A stretch of DNA of 64,000 nt from Posidonia oceanica (GCA_037176725.1 JAZBRS010000037.1:10806001-10870000); one strand, 5' to 3'; positions 45,646 to 58,460 are shown, counted from the stretch's first letter. Notes: a model not told the origin generated them from the letters alone. Translations and numbers: made by a program.

Positions 45646-47243
45646 GTTATGCAGGGAGGATGAACGCAAGGGCTCACCGTGCAACATGCAATGCCAGTGG
45701 GGAATGCAATGGGTAGATGCAAAGGAAAATGTGAGGGTCCATCGTGGTGGGTGTGCAATGGTCTCAAAGTGGGCATGCGTTGTGGCATCACGGGGTGACA
45801 AACGAGGTACATGCCAGTCATCAAGGACCTATCCAACGCGGTAGGTGGCAAAACTTTTGAAAAAGCACGGAGCCTCTGAGCGAGGTCATGCAAAAGATGC
45901 TCGTCCTTGACTCTGGTTTTCGAAAATAGGGAGAAGGGAAGATAAAATTATATTACAGCATGCATGTTTTGGTGGCTTTGGACACAAAAGTAGCTGACTG
46001 AGGGTGCTTCCGCACTTTCCGACTCAGGGGACTCGATCCTCGCGCAACGCCATGCCGAGTTGTGGTCGGTGGCTCTCATTCTCACTCTCAGCACGGGATG
46101 AGGCCTTAGCTTTGCAGAGTATAGCCTTTGGCTGCTTGGGTAGCAAAGGCATTGGGTATAGCTTCGTAGCCTCCGTCTCAATTCCTCGGGGACCGACTAC
46201 CGCTTTTAACACTCACGGAATGTTATTTCTTCTTTTTTTTTTCTTTTTTTTTCCTCATGAGTGACTGGAGTTGCATCTAGCCTGCCAGGAATGTAGAGTT
46301 GTTGCCTGCACAAAGGAGTTGGAGTGTGCTGCTGCGCTCGGAGGGTGGGGCCAGGTCCTCCTGATATGGTATCCCGTGCAATTGCTAGTGTGGCGCTTGG
46401 AGCTGAAAGCTGAGGGAGCTTCGATGCTCGTCCAAGTCACTCCTCTCATGAGCGCCTTCTTTCTTCGACTTCTGTCTTCATTTTTCTTTTCTGCCCAACA
46501 TGCATGTCTTGTTATCATTTTTTTCTCACATGATCTCTATTCTTTTGGACATGCATGTCTTTGCCCTCTTGGGGTAGTGCTCCCAGGTGAGGCATTAAGA
46601 GTTTGGCTGATTGGCATACACCCTCAGCCTCTGCAATGTGTGCTTGCAGCCTCTGGCTATGCTCTACTCTGCTTTGGTCCGCTCCATGTTCGGTGGACTC
46701 TCTTGATTGGGTGGATCTCACTTCTGGAGTTTTGAAACTCTACGAGATGTTCTATTCTGCTCTCAGTCTCACTCTATGGCCACATGCAAGGGATGGCGCT
46801 GCTCAAGTGAGACCTGTCTGAGATCGCCACTACTTGGCATCCTCTCGGCACTGCTTGTTGGTCCAAAGCCAGGTTTTTGGGATCATAAAAAAAATTCCTG
46901 AGTTTTTTTTTTGTATTTTAGGAAGGGATTAAGCATGTTTTTGGGCTTTTCCATATGTTTTGTATTTTTTCTGATTTTTTAGTTTAAAGAAAACATAGAA
47001 AGGGAAAACCAGCGGAAAGGAAAGCATGTTTTTGTTGCTTTTTAATTTTTTCGATTTTTTGATGTTTTTGTCTTTCACAGGAAAAGATATGTACATGCAG
47101 GAAGCGAAAAAAAGCATGTTTTTGGATTTTGATGGGTTTTATGATTTTTATATTTTTCAATACTGCGAGAAAACATGAAAACGAACAAAATCGGAAGAGG
47201 AAAGACAATGCATGCAATGGGGAAAAGACAAGGTAAGAAGTAC
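45646..47243. other. Element 4 non-coding stretch
   Basis: No conserved protein is visible. It includes a T-rich tract on the plus strand (about 46225-46255), comparable in kind to the tracts at 14935-15095 and 60435-60580, and three imperfect copies (about 46880-47190) of a segment with AAAGCATGTTTTT and TTTTTGATTTT. Pol would be expected here in a complete element. Confidence 0.5.
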
Positions 47244-49540
47244 TTACCTGCCAACAACCTCAGGACGGAGGTGTAAACCTGCTCCCACGTCGCTAATGCT
47301 GCCCCGGCGTCTCTGGCCACGTACTCCCTTGTCCTTGCATAACCGTTCTAACTGACCCAATGAAACAGGAATCTTAGGATGCGGGACAGCAAGGGGGGCC
47401 AGAACGAGTTCGACGGAATCAAAAGGGTCTGTCGAGGAGAGAACAGAGTCGGAGGCGATGAGATCGGACACTAGAGACTTGAAAACGGTGAGCTCCCACT
47501 CGATGTCCTGAAGGGTGCGGTAGTCATCCGTCAAGTACCCCATGGCTCGATGGAAACAGCAGAAATGGTCCACGCTATGCCACCGCGGAGGGGGATCCGA
47601 TGACGAATGGATAGGCAGGAGTCTCAGGAGCAACTCAGCCTGGGGGTAGATGACACCCAATGGTTCGGCCAGGGGTGTGTAATCACGCTTGGCGCAATGG
47701 GGTCACCCTTGCCCAAGTCAGACGCCTTGCTGAGCATGTGCAACGTGATGCACAGACTCAACAAGGGAGGCGCTAAAAGGGGGCACGAAAGGAGGGACCG
47801 ATGGTGCAAGAGGAGACAAGGGTGATAAGGAAACTGAGGGGGCCGTAGCCAAAGACAAGCTAACACGACCAGGAGGATTGGTCGGGGAGGAAGAGGAGTC
47901 AACAAGGGCAAAAGGGGGGAGATTAGTCTCCAAGATCCCTGGCTCCTCAGAGGTCGCGCACTTGGAAGAGAGGCAGGCGGACGGGTCAGGTTGAGCTGGT
48001 GGTGTTGAGGGGGCTGAACCTGTGCCCTGCTCACACTCATCCTCCCCGCCATTCAGGTCCTGAATGACGTCTTGGAGAGTGAAGCAACCATCGGTCGCGT
48101 GTCCCGTGGCCCGATGATAAGCACAGTACAAGCCCACATCATACCACCGTGGAAGTGGGTCCAGCGGTGGACGAACCTCGAGGAGCCTCAGAAAGGGGGC
48201 AACCCTAGAGAAAATGATGCTCAAGGGTGCAACCATCGGTGTGTAGTCGCTCTTGGTGCGGCGACCTCGCCTTTGCCTAGGATGCAACCCTTACCGAGCC
48301 GGTGCGAAGTGATGCTCTGGCTCGATGAGAGGAGTATCAAGAGGGGGCTCGAGAGGGGAGGCAGGAAGCGAAGGCCCCCTCGGAGCACGATAGGAAGAGG
48401 CGATGCTGGAGTGGGGATCTCAATTGCTCCGACGTCAATGAGATCCTGAATCCTGCTCTGTAGGGTGAAGCATCTATCGGTTGAATGCTCAACAGAGCAA
48501 TGAAACATGTAGAACAGGTGTGGCTTGAACCACTGCAGACAGGGGTTCGGTGGTGGGCGAACCTCAGGGAGTGTTAAAAGATGGGCAACCTTGGGGAGGA
48601 GAGAGCTGAGTGATTGGCCCAAGGGAGCAAAGTTGGGAGCCCGGCACCGAGCACATCTCATCTCCTACGGCGGCCTTTGAGGAGTGGGACGCACAGGAGG
48701 CATGGGGCGGCCGAGGGGCACGACCGGAGCAAGAGCAGGAGGTGCAGAAGATGGGGTTGCAACAGTGGAAAGCTGACTTTGCAAAGCTTGAGCTAGGGCT
48801 TGCATCTCCTGAGCCAGCTGGGAGAAGGATTTAACTTGGGGGGACAGGGCGGCTAGGGCAGTGGACCTAGAGGACATGGGTTCTACTAGGTTAGGTAGGG
48901 GGACTCAATAGAAGGGCCCAAAGGGAAGAAGGAGCGCGCCTCGGCACGAGGACCAGGGGACGGATACAAAAGCGATCTAAAATGAAGGTCGGAGGAGGGC
49001 ACGACTGGCAAAAAGTGTGGTAGCACCACAAATAGGGGAGATGGCATCCCGATATGAGACATCACGGACGGTCCCCGAGGCAGGGGAGCAGACTGGCCGA
49101 GAAAAGGGGCCAGAGCTACAGATGCAAAAGACACAGTAGGAGGACAAGGAAACCAACCCACAGACGGTGAAGACACCTGATAGCTCAATCCATCGGTGCC
49201 GAGACGAAACTGGGGCTGACCCTATGCCTCGGCATGAGGTGCCACAGGTAGAGAGAAGGCAAAGGTGGCTGGACCAGGGAGCACTCTTGGAGGAGGTGCC
49301 TAGAGAAAGGGGTAGATGCCGGCCAGAAGAAAAGGGGAAGACAGACTATCAACCCCGGGATCCGCAGGAGGCGACGAACCAGATGATGGATCCCCCATGG
49401 TAACAGAGAGGACCCGGACAGGCAAAAGCAAGGAGCGGGACAGTCAAAAACTGTATGCAAGATTGGGAGCAGATGTGACCCGAAGACGCATGATCGAGCG
49501 CAACTCGAGACCTACAGGCAACAACAAGCAAAGGAATTAG
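47244..49540 (-). pseudogene. Element 4 gag-like region with three serial zinc-knuckle modules, decayed
   Basis: In sense order: Pro-rich segments (49188 downwards), QLAQEMQALAQALQSQL (about 48820), then three copies of the module that ends Gag in Elements 1 and 2. Each has a TPL.EPL-like lead, PKVA.LL.L.EVRPPP..P..W, a knuckle and TLQ..IQDL. The knuckles lie at 48470-48511 (YMFHCSVEHSTDRC, first Cys lost), 48083-48124 (CAYHRATGHATDGC, intact C-x2-H-x4-H-x4-C) and 47520-47561 (CCFHRAMGYLTDDY, two ligands lost). The capsid core is absent. Module 1 is in a different frame from modules 2 and 3, and stops lie between 2 and 3, so it is not translatable as a whole. Confidence 0.75.
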
Positions 49541-49664
49541 ATAGCTGCAAAGTTATTTAGTTGTGACATAAATGGCACACATGTGAATAAATGTCCTAGC
49601 ATGCGCTTCCTCACCATGCATGTCTTGAGTAAGCAGCCTACTCGGACTTACTCATGGGTAATGG
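49541..49664 (-). other. Element 4 5' leader, proximal part, ending at the Element 5 insertion
   Basis: CCTAGCATGCGC and AAGCAGCCTACTCG match the leader of Element 1 (about 31380-31435). No PBS precedes the LTR that follows, so that LTR belongs to a different, inserted element. The last five bases, AATGG, are the predicted target duplication. Confidence 0.65.
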
Positions 49665-49968
49665 TGTAGCGATCCCGATCGGAATCAGGCTCGCTATTTA
49701 GCGGCGATTGGATCCGAGGAAGAGGCTCGACTCGAAAACGCTTAAAATCGAGGAGAAAAGAGAAAGATAAGACAAATCAGAGTCGCCACCATGTCCATTA
49801 ACGGGAGACAAGGAAAACCGGGGGAAATGCGTGAATTAACGCGCAAAACCAAGCAAGAAATGCAAAGCAAAGCAATGCAAGGGAAAACAAATGCAAATAC
49901 ATGCAAAAGAGATGACTCTAGCCTAGGATAAGGGCAGTATGGTCATTACGGGCCAAAAGACAGGGCAA

Positions 49969-50055
49969 GGACTCCTGTTACGTGCGGGGAAGGTGTTAGG
50001 CACCCCCGACACGCCCGAGAATCGGTCTTTCTAGGCTTACACTCGCATACGCAGG
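49969..50055 (-). other. Conserved U5 block of the LTR (Element 5)
   Basis: Nearly identical to 3500-3587. Confidence 0.55.
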
Positions 50056-50309
50056 GAAATGCAGGATTGAATGCGTATATGCCTAGGAATGCCTAAATGA
50101 ATGCTCAAGGTGTGCTCTAAGTGGAGAGATGCAGGGCAAGGAAGTAAACGTGCTGTCTAAGTGCTCAGCTACGCTGTCTGTGTTCCGAACCGGGCGAAAC
50201 CTGGCTCGTGAGGACTCCAGGCAGTAAGCATCACAGCCCTACATGCAAATGCAAGCGAAAAAGCAAAACAACGGCAAAACCATGCAATGCGGTCGACATG
50301 CAAGAGAAA

Positions 50310-50560
50310 ACGGCGTAAAACACGCAAAACGAGGCGAAAAACAAGAAAGCGCGTAAAACGATGCAAAAAGACAAGGTCGGCACGCAAAACGGGCGAGAAA
50401 GCAAGGCGGCACGCGAATCGGTGCAAAGAGACAGGGTCGGCATGCAAAACTGTGCCAAAAACAGGGCGAGCGCGCAAAACGACGCGAAGACAAAGCAGGC
50501 ATGCAAAACGGTGCCAAAACGAGAGCGGGCACGCAAAACGGTGCCAAAACTGCGAGATAA
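50310..50560. repeat. Short GCAAAACG minisatellite (Element 5 LTR)
   Basis: About 8 units of the same 30-bp type. Array length across the LTR types is about 0.25, 0.47 and 0.95 kb. Confidence 0.8.
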
Positions 50561-53500
50561 AAACCTCGGAAAAAGCTGTGCGAATGCAAATGCAAGGAAA
50601 AGATTAGAAGCAGTAAAAGGAGAAGCAGAACAGTGCATGTGTGAGAACAGGCGCTGTTCGGGGCCACACAGAGTAGGTGTGAAGACCTACAAAGGGGAGA
50701 GTGAGCAAACGGGGGGATTACCACCTCTCTTGCGACCGTTTCCCACTAAACCGTTCCACGGTGTGTCTCACATGCTACCCAAAGCTCGCGATGCGATCGG
50801 ATCGTGGAAAAGGGGGAAGAAAGTCACATTAAGTGGTGAATCCAAGGAAAACACAACACAAAACACCCAAGAGTACGCGAAACAGGGATCTGAGTTGATA
50901 GACAAGAAGAGGAGGCCCTATTCTACATGCTCAAAGAGACAGAAATCGAAAACGAGGAAAACAATGCAAATGGCATGCAAATGAATGCAATGCAGGGGTT
51001 CAGGAGGACGTACCTGGAAATCCGGAAGCCTGATCTGAGCTCTGTCTAGTCCATGCTGAAGAGCGCTTCGCTGCGGTCACCTGGGCAGCTTACTTGAGAA
51101 GATCCAACGGCCGGATTGGAAGATATCGCAGCTTCAAGGCAGAAGGGCCAGAACAGGGGAGAAAAGCGGATCTAAGTGTTCAGGAGGTCCTAGGGGTGTG
51201 CAAAAGGTCCTCCCAAGTGAAGGGGAGCTAAAGGTGCTTAGTGTGTGCAAAGGGATGCTAAAATGCAAAGCTAAATGAATGCAGGATGCATGCAAGATGC
51301 AAGAAAAGACAAGAGGGGAGTTTTTAGAAAAACAGAGGTTCAAATGCCATTTTTGAAAAGAGAAGGGGGCTAAATGCAAATTTTCGAAAAAGGATGGGCA
51401 GAGGGTTATTTTGCAAAAGACTGGGCTCAGAAAGCTAATTTGAAAAGAGGGTATGCATTGGAAGAAGTTTTGAAAACAAAAAGAAATCAGAATGCAATTT
51501 TGGAAAAACTAGGGTCTAAAATGTAAATTTTCCAGAAAACGGGGTTCTGGGGAGTCTGGGAATGCAAGTGGAGGGTCTACATGCAATTTTGTAAGCATAG
51601 GAGCTAAGATGCAACTTTAGGGGCAAAACAGTCTTTTTACATGATTTTTAAAGGATGCAAGGACCTATGTGTGATTTTTGAATCATGCAGGGGTCAAATA
51701 TGCAATTTTGTAAGGTAAACATGCTCTGAAAACACTGATAAAGGACTGATGTGCAATTTTTTAAAAATGCAGGGTTGAAAATGCAATGCAATAAGGCAAA
51801 ATGCATGCAAATGGTTACTGTCCATTTAAAATGGACCTAAATGCAAATGTCAGAAAACAGGGGGAAGAAAATGCAATGCAACAAGCAAAAATCAAAAATA
51901 AAACCTAAGTTTCTACAGTGCATGGACCTAAAGGTAAAATCAGAAACATGCAGGGATGCAGAATGCAATATGATATGGTAAACTATATGCAATTAAATTG
52001 AATGATTTACTGTAGGACCTATGTGCAATAATAAAAAACAGAGGGGCTAAAATGCAAAAAAAATGCAACAGCACAGCATAGTAACAGGACTAGATTGCAA
52101 ATACAGAAAAGCATGAATAAAAGCTGCAATTTAGCATGGTTTTTAATTAAAAACTAAGCATATTAAATGGACAGAGGACAGAAACGCAAAAATTAAAAAA
52201 CTTAAACCAGATCTGCAATATTTACACCTAAAACTATATAAGAGGAAAAATAAAGGAACAGTGCTGGTTGACGGCGACGAGCACTGTAGCAGAAGGCCGT
52301 CAGAGCTCGTAGCCGCCGACGCGGGGGGCAGAGGAAGCGCTGCTCGACGGAGGGGGTAGCCGGCGACCGTGCGGAGCTCTGGGGATCGTCGGGGAGGCGC
52401 TCCGCTGGCCGGAGCATCCGGAGAGCAGGCGACCGGCGCCGGAGAAGAAGAGAAGTCCGGTGGGCTGCAGTAGCGTCTGGAATGCATCGAACCGGCTTCT
52501 GACCGGCGGAGAAGCAGCAGGAGGAGGAGAGAGAGCAGGGAAGGTAAGGAAATACCTGCGGTGACGTCTGAAGAGCGCTCCCGACCTCGGCAGAGTCGGA
52601 GCCAGCCGGTGCTCGTCGTCTGGTCGCTGCGGTGGATGCTGGCAGCTCGCGGCGGTTGGCAAAGCTTCAGGACGATCTTCTAGAGCTGCTCGAACGATCA
52701 GGCGAGGCTTCAGCTGCTCGGACGAAGGGTTGGATTTTCTGGGTGGGCTGTGGGCTGCCGGAGGCCGGGGGAGCTGTCTGCTGCTCCTCGACTGGAACGG
52801 AGCGCTCCGGGGGATTGCTGTGGTGCTGGTGGAGAGGTTTGAATGCTTGGCTGAGGGTTCTGGAGCGAGTGGAGGGAGTTTGAAGGTTCGGGCTGATTTT
52901 GGTCAAAAATGGGGCAAGGTGTTTGTGGTGGAGCTTGGGGTCTGTGGTGGAAGGTTGGGTTTGCTGTCTGGTGGCCTGGAAAGGTGGAGGTCTGGTGAGC
53001 TTCTGGGTGTGGTTTGGAAGGATGCTGTGAGCTCTGGAGGAGGGAATTGCGGAGTGGGTTCTGGTTGGTTTACAGTTGGAAAGTTAGGTGATTAGGGGGG
53101 TGATTTGGGTGGTGGAATGGTCGGGAAGGATGCTGGGTTTCTGGGTGAGCTTGGGGGAGTAATTGGGAGGAGGATGAAGGCCGAGAAGGGATTTGGTTTT
53201 CTGGAAAAGAAAGAAGGAGGTTTTCTGAAGATTTCATAAAAGAAAGGAGGAGGATTGGGTATGGGGATTGGTCTAAGACTGAGGCTTCTCTCCGGGATGC
53301 TAAAGACTCCCTCAGACACTCTCTTCTGCTCTCTCTTCTCTCTAGAATTGGAAGATGAAGAGGAGAAGGAGGAGGTCGCACAGGTGGAAGAAAATCTAGA
53401 ATTCTGGTCTGGGATTGCTCTTTCAGGTGGCTACTACTCTCTCACACTGATGGTCTCTCGTTGATTGCTCTCACTGGTTCGCTCTGTCACCACTTTGGAT

Positions 53501-55400
53501 TGAAGGAAGGAACGGGAGGCTTATGAATGAGGGGCCACTGCTGCTGGGCACGAGCTAATGGATTCAAACTCGGCCGGCGACTACTGCAGCAGAGGGGACA
53601 GGGCGACCGGCTCCGGAAAAGCCGCAGAGAGGAAGGAGAGCGGCGAGCTGCTGTGGATTGACGGGATGGATGGCTTTGAATTTGAAAAAGGAGGAGGGAA
53701 GGCTGTTGCTCGCCGCGGGAGAGAGCTGCAGAAAATCTGCAGAAGGAGAAGGAGGAAGAAGGAGGAGCGTGGGCCGGACTGTGCTGCGGGCTGAGAAAAA
53801 AGAAAAAGAAATAAAGGAGGAAGGGAGAAACGGGCCAACGGGCCTAGTAAGGAAGAAAAGGAAAGAAAAACGGGAAAGAAGGAAGAAAGAGAGGGAAAAG
53901 TGAGGAAATAAAATTAGGAAAAATAAACTAAAAATAAATAAAAATACTAGAAAGGTTGTGATGTAGATTAGGATTTTAATTAAATTTTTTAATGGCCATT
54001 TTGGGTTGATTAATGTGTTTTGGGCTTGATTAGGGTTTTAGGGTTTTGGTTTTGCTTTTAATTGGTTTTCACTTGATTAAATGTTTGTTAAACCTTGTTT
54101 TAAATTGTTTTCAAAATTGTGTTTCCCTTGTTGGACACTTAGGATATTGATTAGGATTTTTTTTAGAATTTATTTTTGTATTAACCAGGATTGGTTTTAG
54201 GTTTTTAAGTCTTAGTCTTCTTAGGGTTTTTTCGTTCTTAAGTCTTTTAAATTGTGCTTTGATTTTTACTTGTTGATTTTTCTTGAAGTTTTTAATTAGA
54301 TTTTTCTGGTTTGATGGGGTGTTTTTAAGTCTTTTAGATGTGTTTTTCTTTTCCTTTTAATTAAGTTTTTAATTTGTTTTTTCTTAGGTTTGTTAGGTTA
54401 AGTCTCTTTGTTTCTTTAATTACTTGTTTTAGTGTTTGTTTTTTAATTCTTCTTTTTAGGGTTTGTTTTTTAATTCTTTTGATGGGGTTTTTACTTTTGG
54501 TGGGTTTTGGTTTTATTTTAGTTTTTTCCTTGATTTTTCAGTGTTTTCTTTTGATTTGTTTTGCAGTTTTTAGCTTACATGCTTGGTTTTCCTTTTAGTT
54601 TGATTTAGTTAAGTTTAGGTTTTTAATTGCTTGTTTAATGTCTTTTAATTGTTTTTCTTAGGGTTCTGATTTGTTTCTTTTATATTTTGGGGTTTTACAG
54701 ATTTTTAGGGGTTTTTATGGATTTTTGCAAGAGAGGGAAAAGGAAAAGAGAAGGAGGAAAGAAATGGAAAAAAGAGGGAGATAAAAGGAAAAGAGATAGG
54801 TTGAAGGAAAAGGATTTTTTGAAAATTAGGGAAAGTGTTAAAAATAAAGTAAAAACAGGAATAAGATAGAGGAAGGATAGAAGCACAGAGGGGGCCCACA
54901 GCCAGACCAGAGAAAGGGCAAGAAGGGGATGAAAAGAGAGATGATAATCAGGAGAGAGAGAGGAGAGAGAAAATGATAATCCCGGAGAGAGAAAAGGATA
55001 ATTTGGATGAAAGGGGGGCTTAAGGGTCTTGGAATGGGGTGAAAATTGGTGAGTGGGTAGTCTACGATTTGAGGTGTTAGTCCTGAAGTTTTGGTTTGAT
55101 TCTAAGAAGGTTTTGGAGTGGTTTTAAGGTGTAGAAAAAGGGGAGTTTCACCTAAGTTCTCTAGGGTTTTTGGGAATGGTCTAGGTTTAGAAATTTCTAG
55201 GTTCTTGGGTAGGCTTGTTAAGTGGGTGTTGGTGGGTTTTCCTATGGGTTTTGGTCTGGTTTTGAGCTTGGGAAGAGGGGCAAAGGCTTAGGTCAAGATG
55301 GGCTGATTTTGAATGTTAAAGAAGAGGATTAGGGTTTGGTTTGGGTTTGAGTTTGAGTCCAGCAATCATTAGGAGGGTTCCAAGGATCCAAGCCTGTCAA

Positions 55401-55482
55401 GATGGGGTGTCAACAGATGCCCCTCCCTGAGCAAGGTCAAGCGGAGCGAGGCCGCTGCTCAGGGTTGACAAGACACCCCATC
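55401..55482. other. Imperfect palindrome spanning PPT and 3' LTR boundary (Element 5)
   Basis: Outer arms 55401-55414 and 55464-55482, inner arms CCCTGAGC (55425-55432) and GCTCAGGG (55457-55464). Both stems are identical in pairing to Element 2. Confidence 0.7.
55416..55428 (-). other. Polypurine tract (Element 5)
   Basis: Sense-strand AGGGAGGGGCATC next to the 3' LTR. Confidence 0.75.
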
Positions 55483-55956
55483 TGACCGGCGGGAGCAGCG
55501 ATTTGCTATGGACGTGAGCTACTTATTCGGCGGATGCACCAAAGATCGTAGCCCGTTGCCGCAATGCAAAATGCAGGGTGCAGATGAATGAATGCTAAGT
55601 GTGTAATGCGTGCTGATGCAAATGCAATGCAAGAGTTAGTACGAAAGTTAGCCAAAATGCTGATGCTGTGCAAGTGATGCCAATGATACTAAAGTAGCAT
55701 GCAACGCTAGCTGAGAAGATGCAGAGATGATGCAAGAGAAAATGCTAAAAGGGCGCGATGTGGTGCAAGGATCCGGCAGGAAAGCCAGGCTTGCGCGACA
55801 AAGCAAGGGAAACACAGGGTGCAGCTCGTCCCCGCCCGGGGAGCAAGTTAGCCGAAGAGAAAAGAAGGGTGCGAGGGGTGAGAGGCCAACTCTCCTATCG
55901 CAAAAAAGGAGGTGCATGACTTTCCCTTCCTGGGGCAAGATCACGCCAAAAAGGGT
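55483..55956. other. Element 5 3' region without recognised gene
   Basis: Homologous to 9261-9743 of Element 2; no coding signal conserved. Confidence 0.5.
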
Positions 55957-56935
55957 GATAAGGTGACGGGCTTATCGTCCGGATAGTTTACGGTCCTATC
56001 AACCGGGAGTGATAGTTTAGGTTATCAGCCTAGAGCGATAGTTTAGGTTATCAGCCTGGAGCGATAGTTTAGGTTATCAGCCTAGAGCAGTTGTGAGTGA
56101 TAGTTACTGGATATCGGCCGTATAACATGGTTGTGTGGGATAGTTTACAGTCCTATCAACTGGCGGATAGTTTACAGACCTATCAACTGGCGGATAGTTT
56201 ACAGACCTATCAACTGGCGGATAGTTTACACACCTATCAACTGGAAGCCACAAACCATGAGTGATAGTTACTGGGTATCAGCCGTATAGCGCAAATGCCG
56301 GATAGTTTACAGTCCTATCAACTGGAGCGATAGTTTACAGACCTATCAACTGGCGGATAGTTTACAGTCCTATCAACTGGCGGATAGTTTACAGTCCTAT
56401 CAACTGGAAACGGCATTGCGAGGGACAGTTACTGGGTGTCAGCCGTATAACATGATTGCGCGTGATAGTTTAGGATATCTGCCTAACGATAGTTTACAGT
56501 CCTATCAACTGGAACGATAGTTTACAGTCCTATCAACTGGCGGATAGTTTACAGGCCTATCAACTGGAACACGCAATGATGAGGGATAGTTACTGGATAT
56601 CAGCCGTATAATGCAATTGCTAGTGATAGTTTAGGATATCAGCCTAGCGATAGTTTACAGTCCTATCAACTGGTGGATAGTTTACAGACCTATCAACTGG
56701 CGGATAGTTTACAGACCTATCAACTGGAAACCGCAATTGCAAGGGACAGTTACTGGATGTCAGCCGTATAACACAACTGTGGGCCAACCATGGATCGTCC
56801 CAGGTGATAGTTTAGGTTATCAGCCTGAGAGCAGATAGTTTAGGATATCAGCCTGAGCAGATAGTTTAGGATATCAGCCTGAGCAGATAGTTTAGGATAT
56901 CAGCCTGAGCAGATAGTTTAGGATATCAGCCTGAG
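55957..56935. repeat. Hairpin/pseudoknot-like tandem array A (Element 5)
   Basis: Same kinds of unit as 9744-10831, starting with GATAAG...CTTATC. Most units are GATAG...CTATC with loop CAG against CTG, or GATA...TATC with loop TAGG against CCTA. GACA...TGTC arms occur with the ACTGG loop. The order and proportion of unit types differ from Element 2, so units have turned over while pairing was kept. One unit (loop CAC against CTG, near 56230) loses the second pairing. Confidence 0.85.
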
Positions 56936-57330
56936 AGTGCTTGATTGTTGATAAGAGGGGACAAGATCATGATGAGAACTACTGCTAAAGAGGGGGATGA
57001 GATCATGATGAGAATTACTGCTAGAGAGGGGGATGAGATCATGATGAGAACTATTGCTAAAGAGGGGATGAGATCATGATGAGAGTTATTGCTAAAGAGG
57101 GGATGAGATCATGATGAGAGTTATTGCTAAAGAGGGGGATGAGATCATGATGAGAATTACTGCTAAAGAGGGGGGGAGATCATGATGAGAGTTATTGCTA
57201 AAGAGGGGATGAGATCATGATGAGAGTTATTGCTAAAGAGGGGATGAGGTAATGATGAGATAAAGAGGGGGTGAGGTAATGATGAGATAAAGAGGGGGTG
57301 AGGTAATGATGAGAATGATTGGTTGATAAG
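56936..57330. repeat. Tandem array B (Element 5)
   Basis: About ten units with AGAGGGG...GAGATCATGATGAGA, lengths 27-36 bp; shorter and less regular than in Element 2. Confidence 0.8.
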
Positions 57331-57481
57331 ATATCAGACTTATCGGCCGGCAAAGAGGGGATGAGGTAATGATGAGATAAAGAGGGGGATGAGGTAATGA
57401 TGAGAAGAAATCATCCTATGACATCAGGAATATCATAAGGGAAAGAGGGGAAGAATGATACCAAGGGGCAATCAAAAGATG

Positions 57482-57508
57482 CCCCTGGTGTCGGGATGAC
57501 ACCAGGGG
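57482..57508. other. Perfect 11-bp hairpin (Element 5)
   Basis: CCCCTGGTGTC, loop GGGAT, GACACCAGGGG, identical to 11862-11888. Confidence 0.85.
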
Positions 57509-57539
57509 CTGGCCAACGCATCCTTGGCATCGAAAGTAG

Positions 57540-58135
57540 AGGGTGATGACAAGATTGTCGTGCTTGTCAGACGAGTAGTTTGGGGTACCAGCCCGCTGGG
57601 GACTCAGCTGGGGATGATCAGCTGAGGAGGATGACAGGTTGACGGACCTTTCGCCGAGTAATTTGGGGTGCCAGCCCGCAGGGGACTCAGCTGGGGATGA
57701 TCAGCTGAGGAGGATGACAGGTTGACGGACCTTTCGCCGAGCAGTTTGGGGTGCCAGCCTGCTGGGGACTCAGCTGGGGATGATCAGCTGAGGAGGATGA
57801 CAGGTTGACGGACCTTTCGTCGAGCAGTTTGGGGTGCCAGCCCGCTGGGGACTCAGCTAGGGATGATCAGCTGAGGAGGATGACAGGTTGACGGACCTTT
57901 CGCCGAGCAGTTTGGGGTGCCAGCCTGCTGGGGACTCAGCTGGGGATGATCAGCTGAGGAGGATGACAGGTTGACGGACCTTTCGCCGAGCAGTTTGGGG
58001 TGCCAGCCCGCAGGGGACCCAGCTGGGGATGATCAGCTGAGGAGGACGACAGGTTGACGGACCTTTCGCCGAGCAGTTTGGAGTGCCAGCCCGCAGAGGA
58101 CCCAGCTGGGGATGATCAGCTGAGGAGGATGATGA
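57540..58135. repeat. 83-bp tandem array C (Element 5)
   Basis: About 6.5 units with period 83 bp (starts near 57631, 57714, 57797). Each has AGGTTGACGGACCT then CGCCG, the GCAGTTTGGGGTGC hairpin followed by AGCC, and CAGCTG palindromes. The array opens with GACAAG...CTTGTC followed by ACG, whose loop holds CGT. Confidence 0.85.
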
Positions 58136-58460
58136 TCTAGCTGGGGGCGATCAGCTGGGGACGCCAGATGGCGTAGCTTGACGACGCGGGTCCGCAGAGG
58201 TTCTGGACTCCGGATTGGGTGCTGGGGACTTTGCTGCATTGTGATGGTTGCAAGTCTGGCCAGAGGGCCTAAGATGATGATGATAATGAATATGCAATGC
58301 ATTGAACAGTCTTGAAGTGCAAGCAGTTAGCAGAAACAGTTTTCATTGATAAAACTTGATGAGTACAATGCCTGTGACAGGCCAAGAGATGTACAGCATG
58401 GCTTGAAAGAAGACCACATGATGATTGCACAATGGCCTAGTCAGTTCGGGCCTTCTTCGA
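58136..58460. other. Spacer after the extra ORF (Element 5)
   Basis: Homologous to 12776-13065; nothing recognised. Confidence 0.45.

Larger units (their letters stand above)
41080..49664 (-). mobile_element. Element 4: pol-less, capsid-less Ogre/Tat-like element (right end beyond window)
   Basis: Bounded on the left by an LTR end (CAACA at 42088) and the standard PPT (42089-42101). The right side is interrupted at 49664/49665 by Element 5, so its PBS and 5' LTR should lie beyond 64000. Internal content before the insertion is only 7.6 kb: a 3-kb minisatellite, a non-coding stretch and a decayed gag. No protease, RT, RNase H, integrase or extra ORF is present. It is thus a non-autonomous derivative, needing proteins from relatives to move. 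Confidence 0.75.
49665..55415 (-). repeat. Element 5 3' LTR
   Basis: 5751 bp, TGTAGCG...CAACA, with the same order of parts as the Element 2 LTRs: PBS-like word (49790-49799), U5 block (49969-50055), short GCAAAACG array (50310-50560), A-rich part, CpG-rich block (about 52.26-53.75 kb), TG-rich and polypurine U3. Confidence 0.9.

Noticed and set aside
49665..55415. This LTR as the 5' LTR of Element 4
   Set aside because: No PBS lies on its left side, and a PPT adjoins its right side; it is therefore the 3' LTR of a separate element (Element 5).
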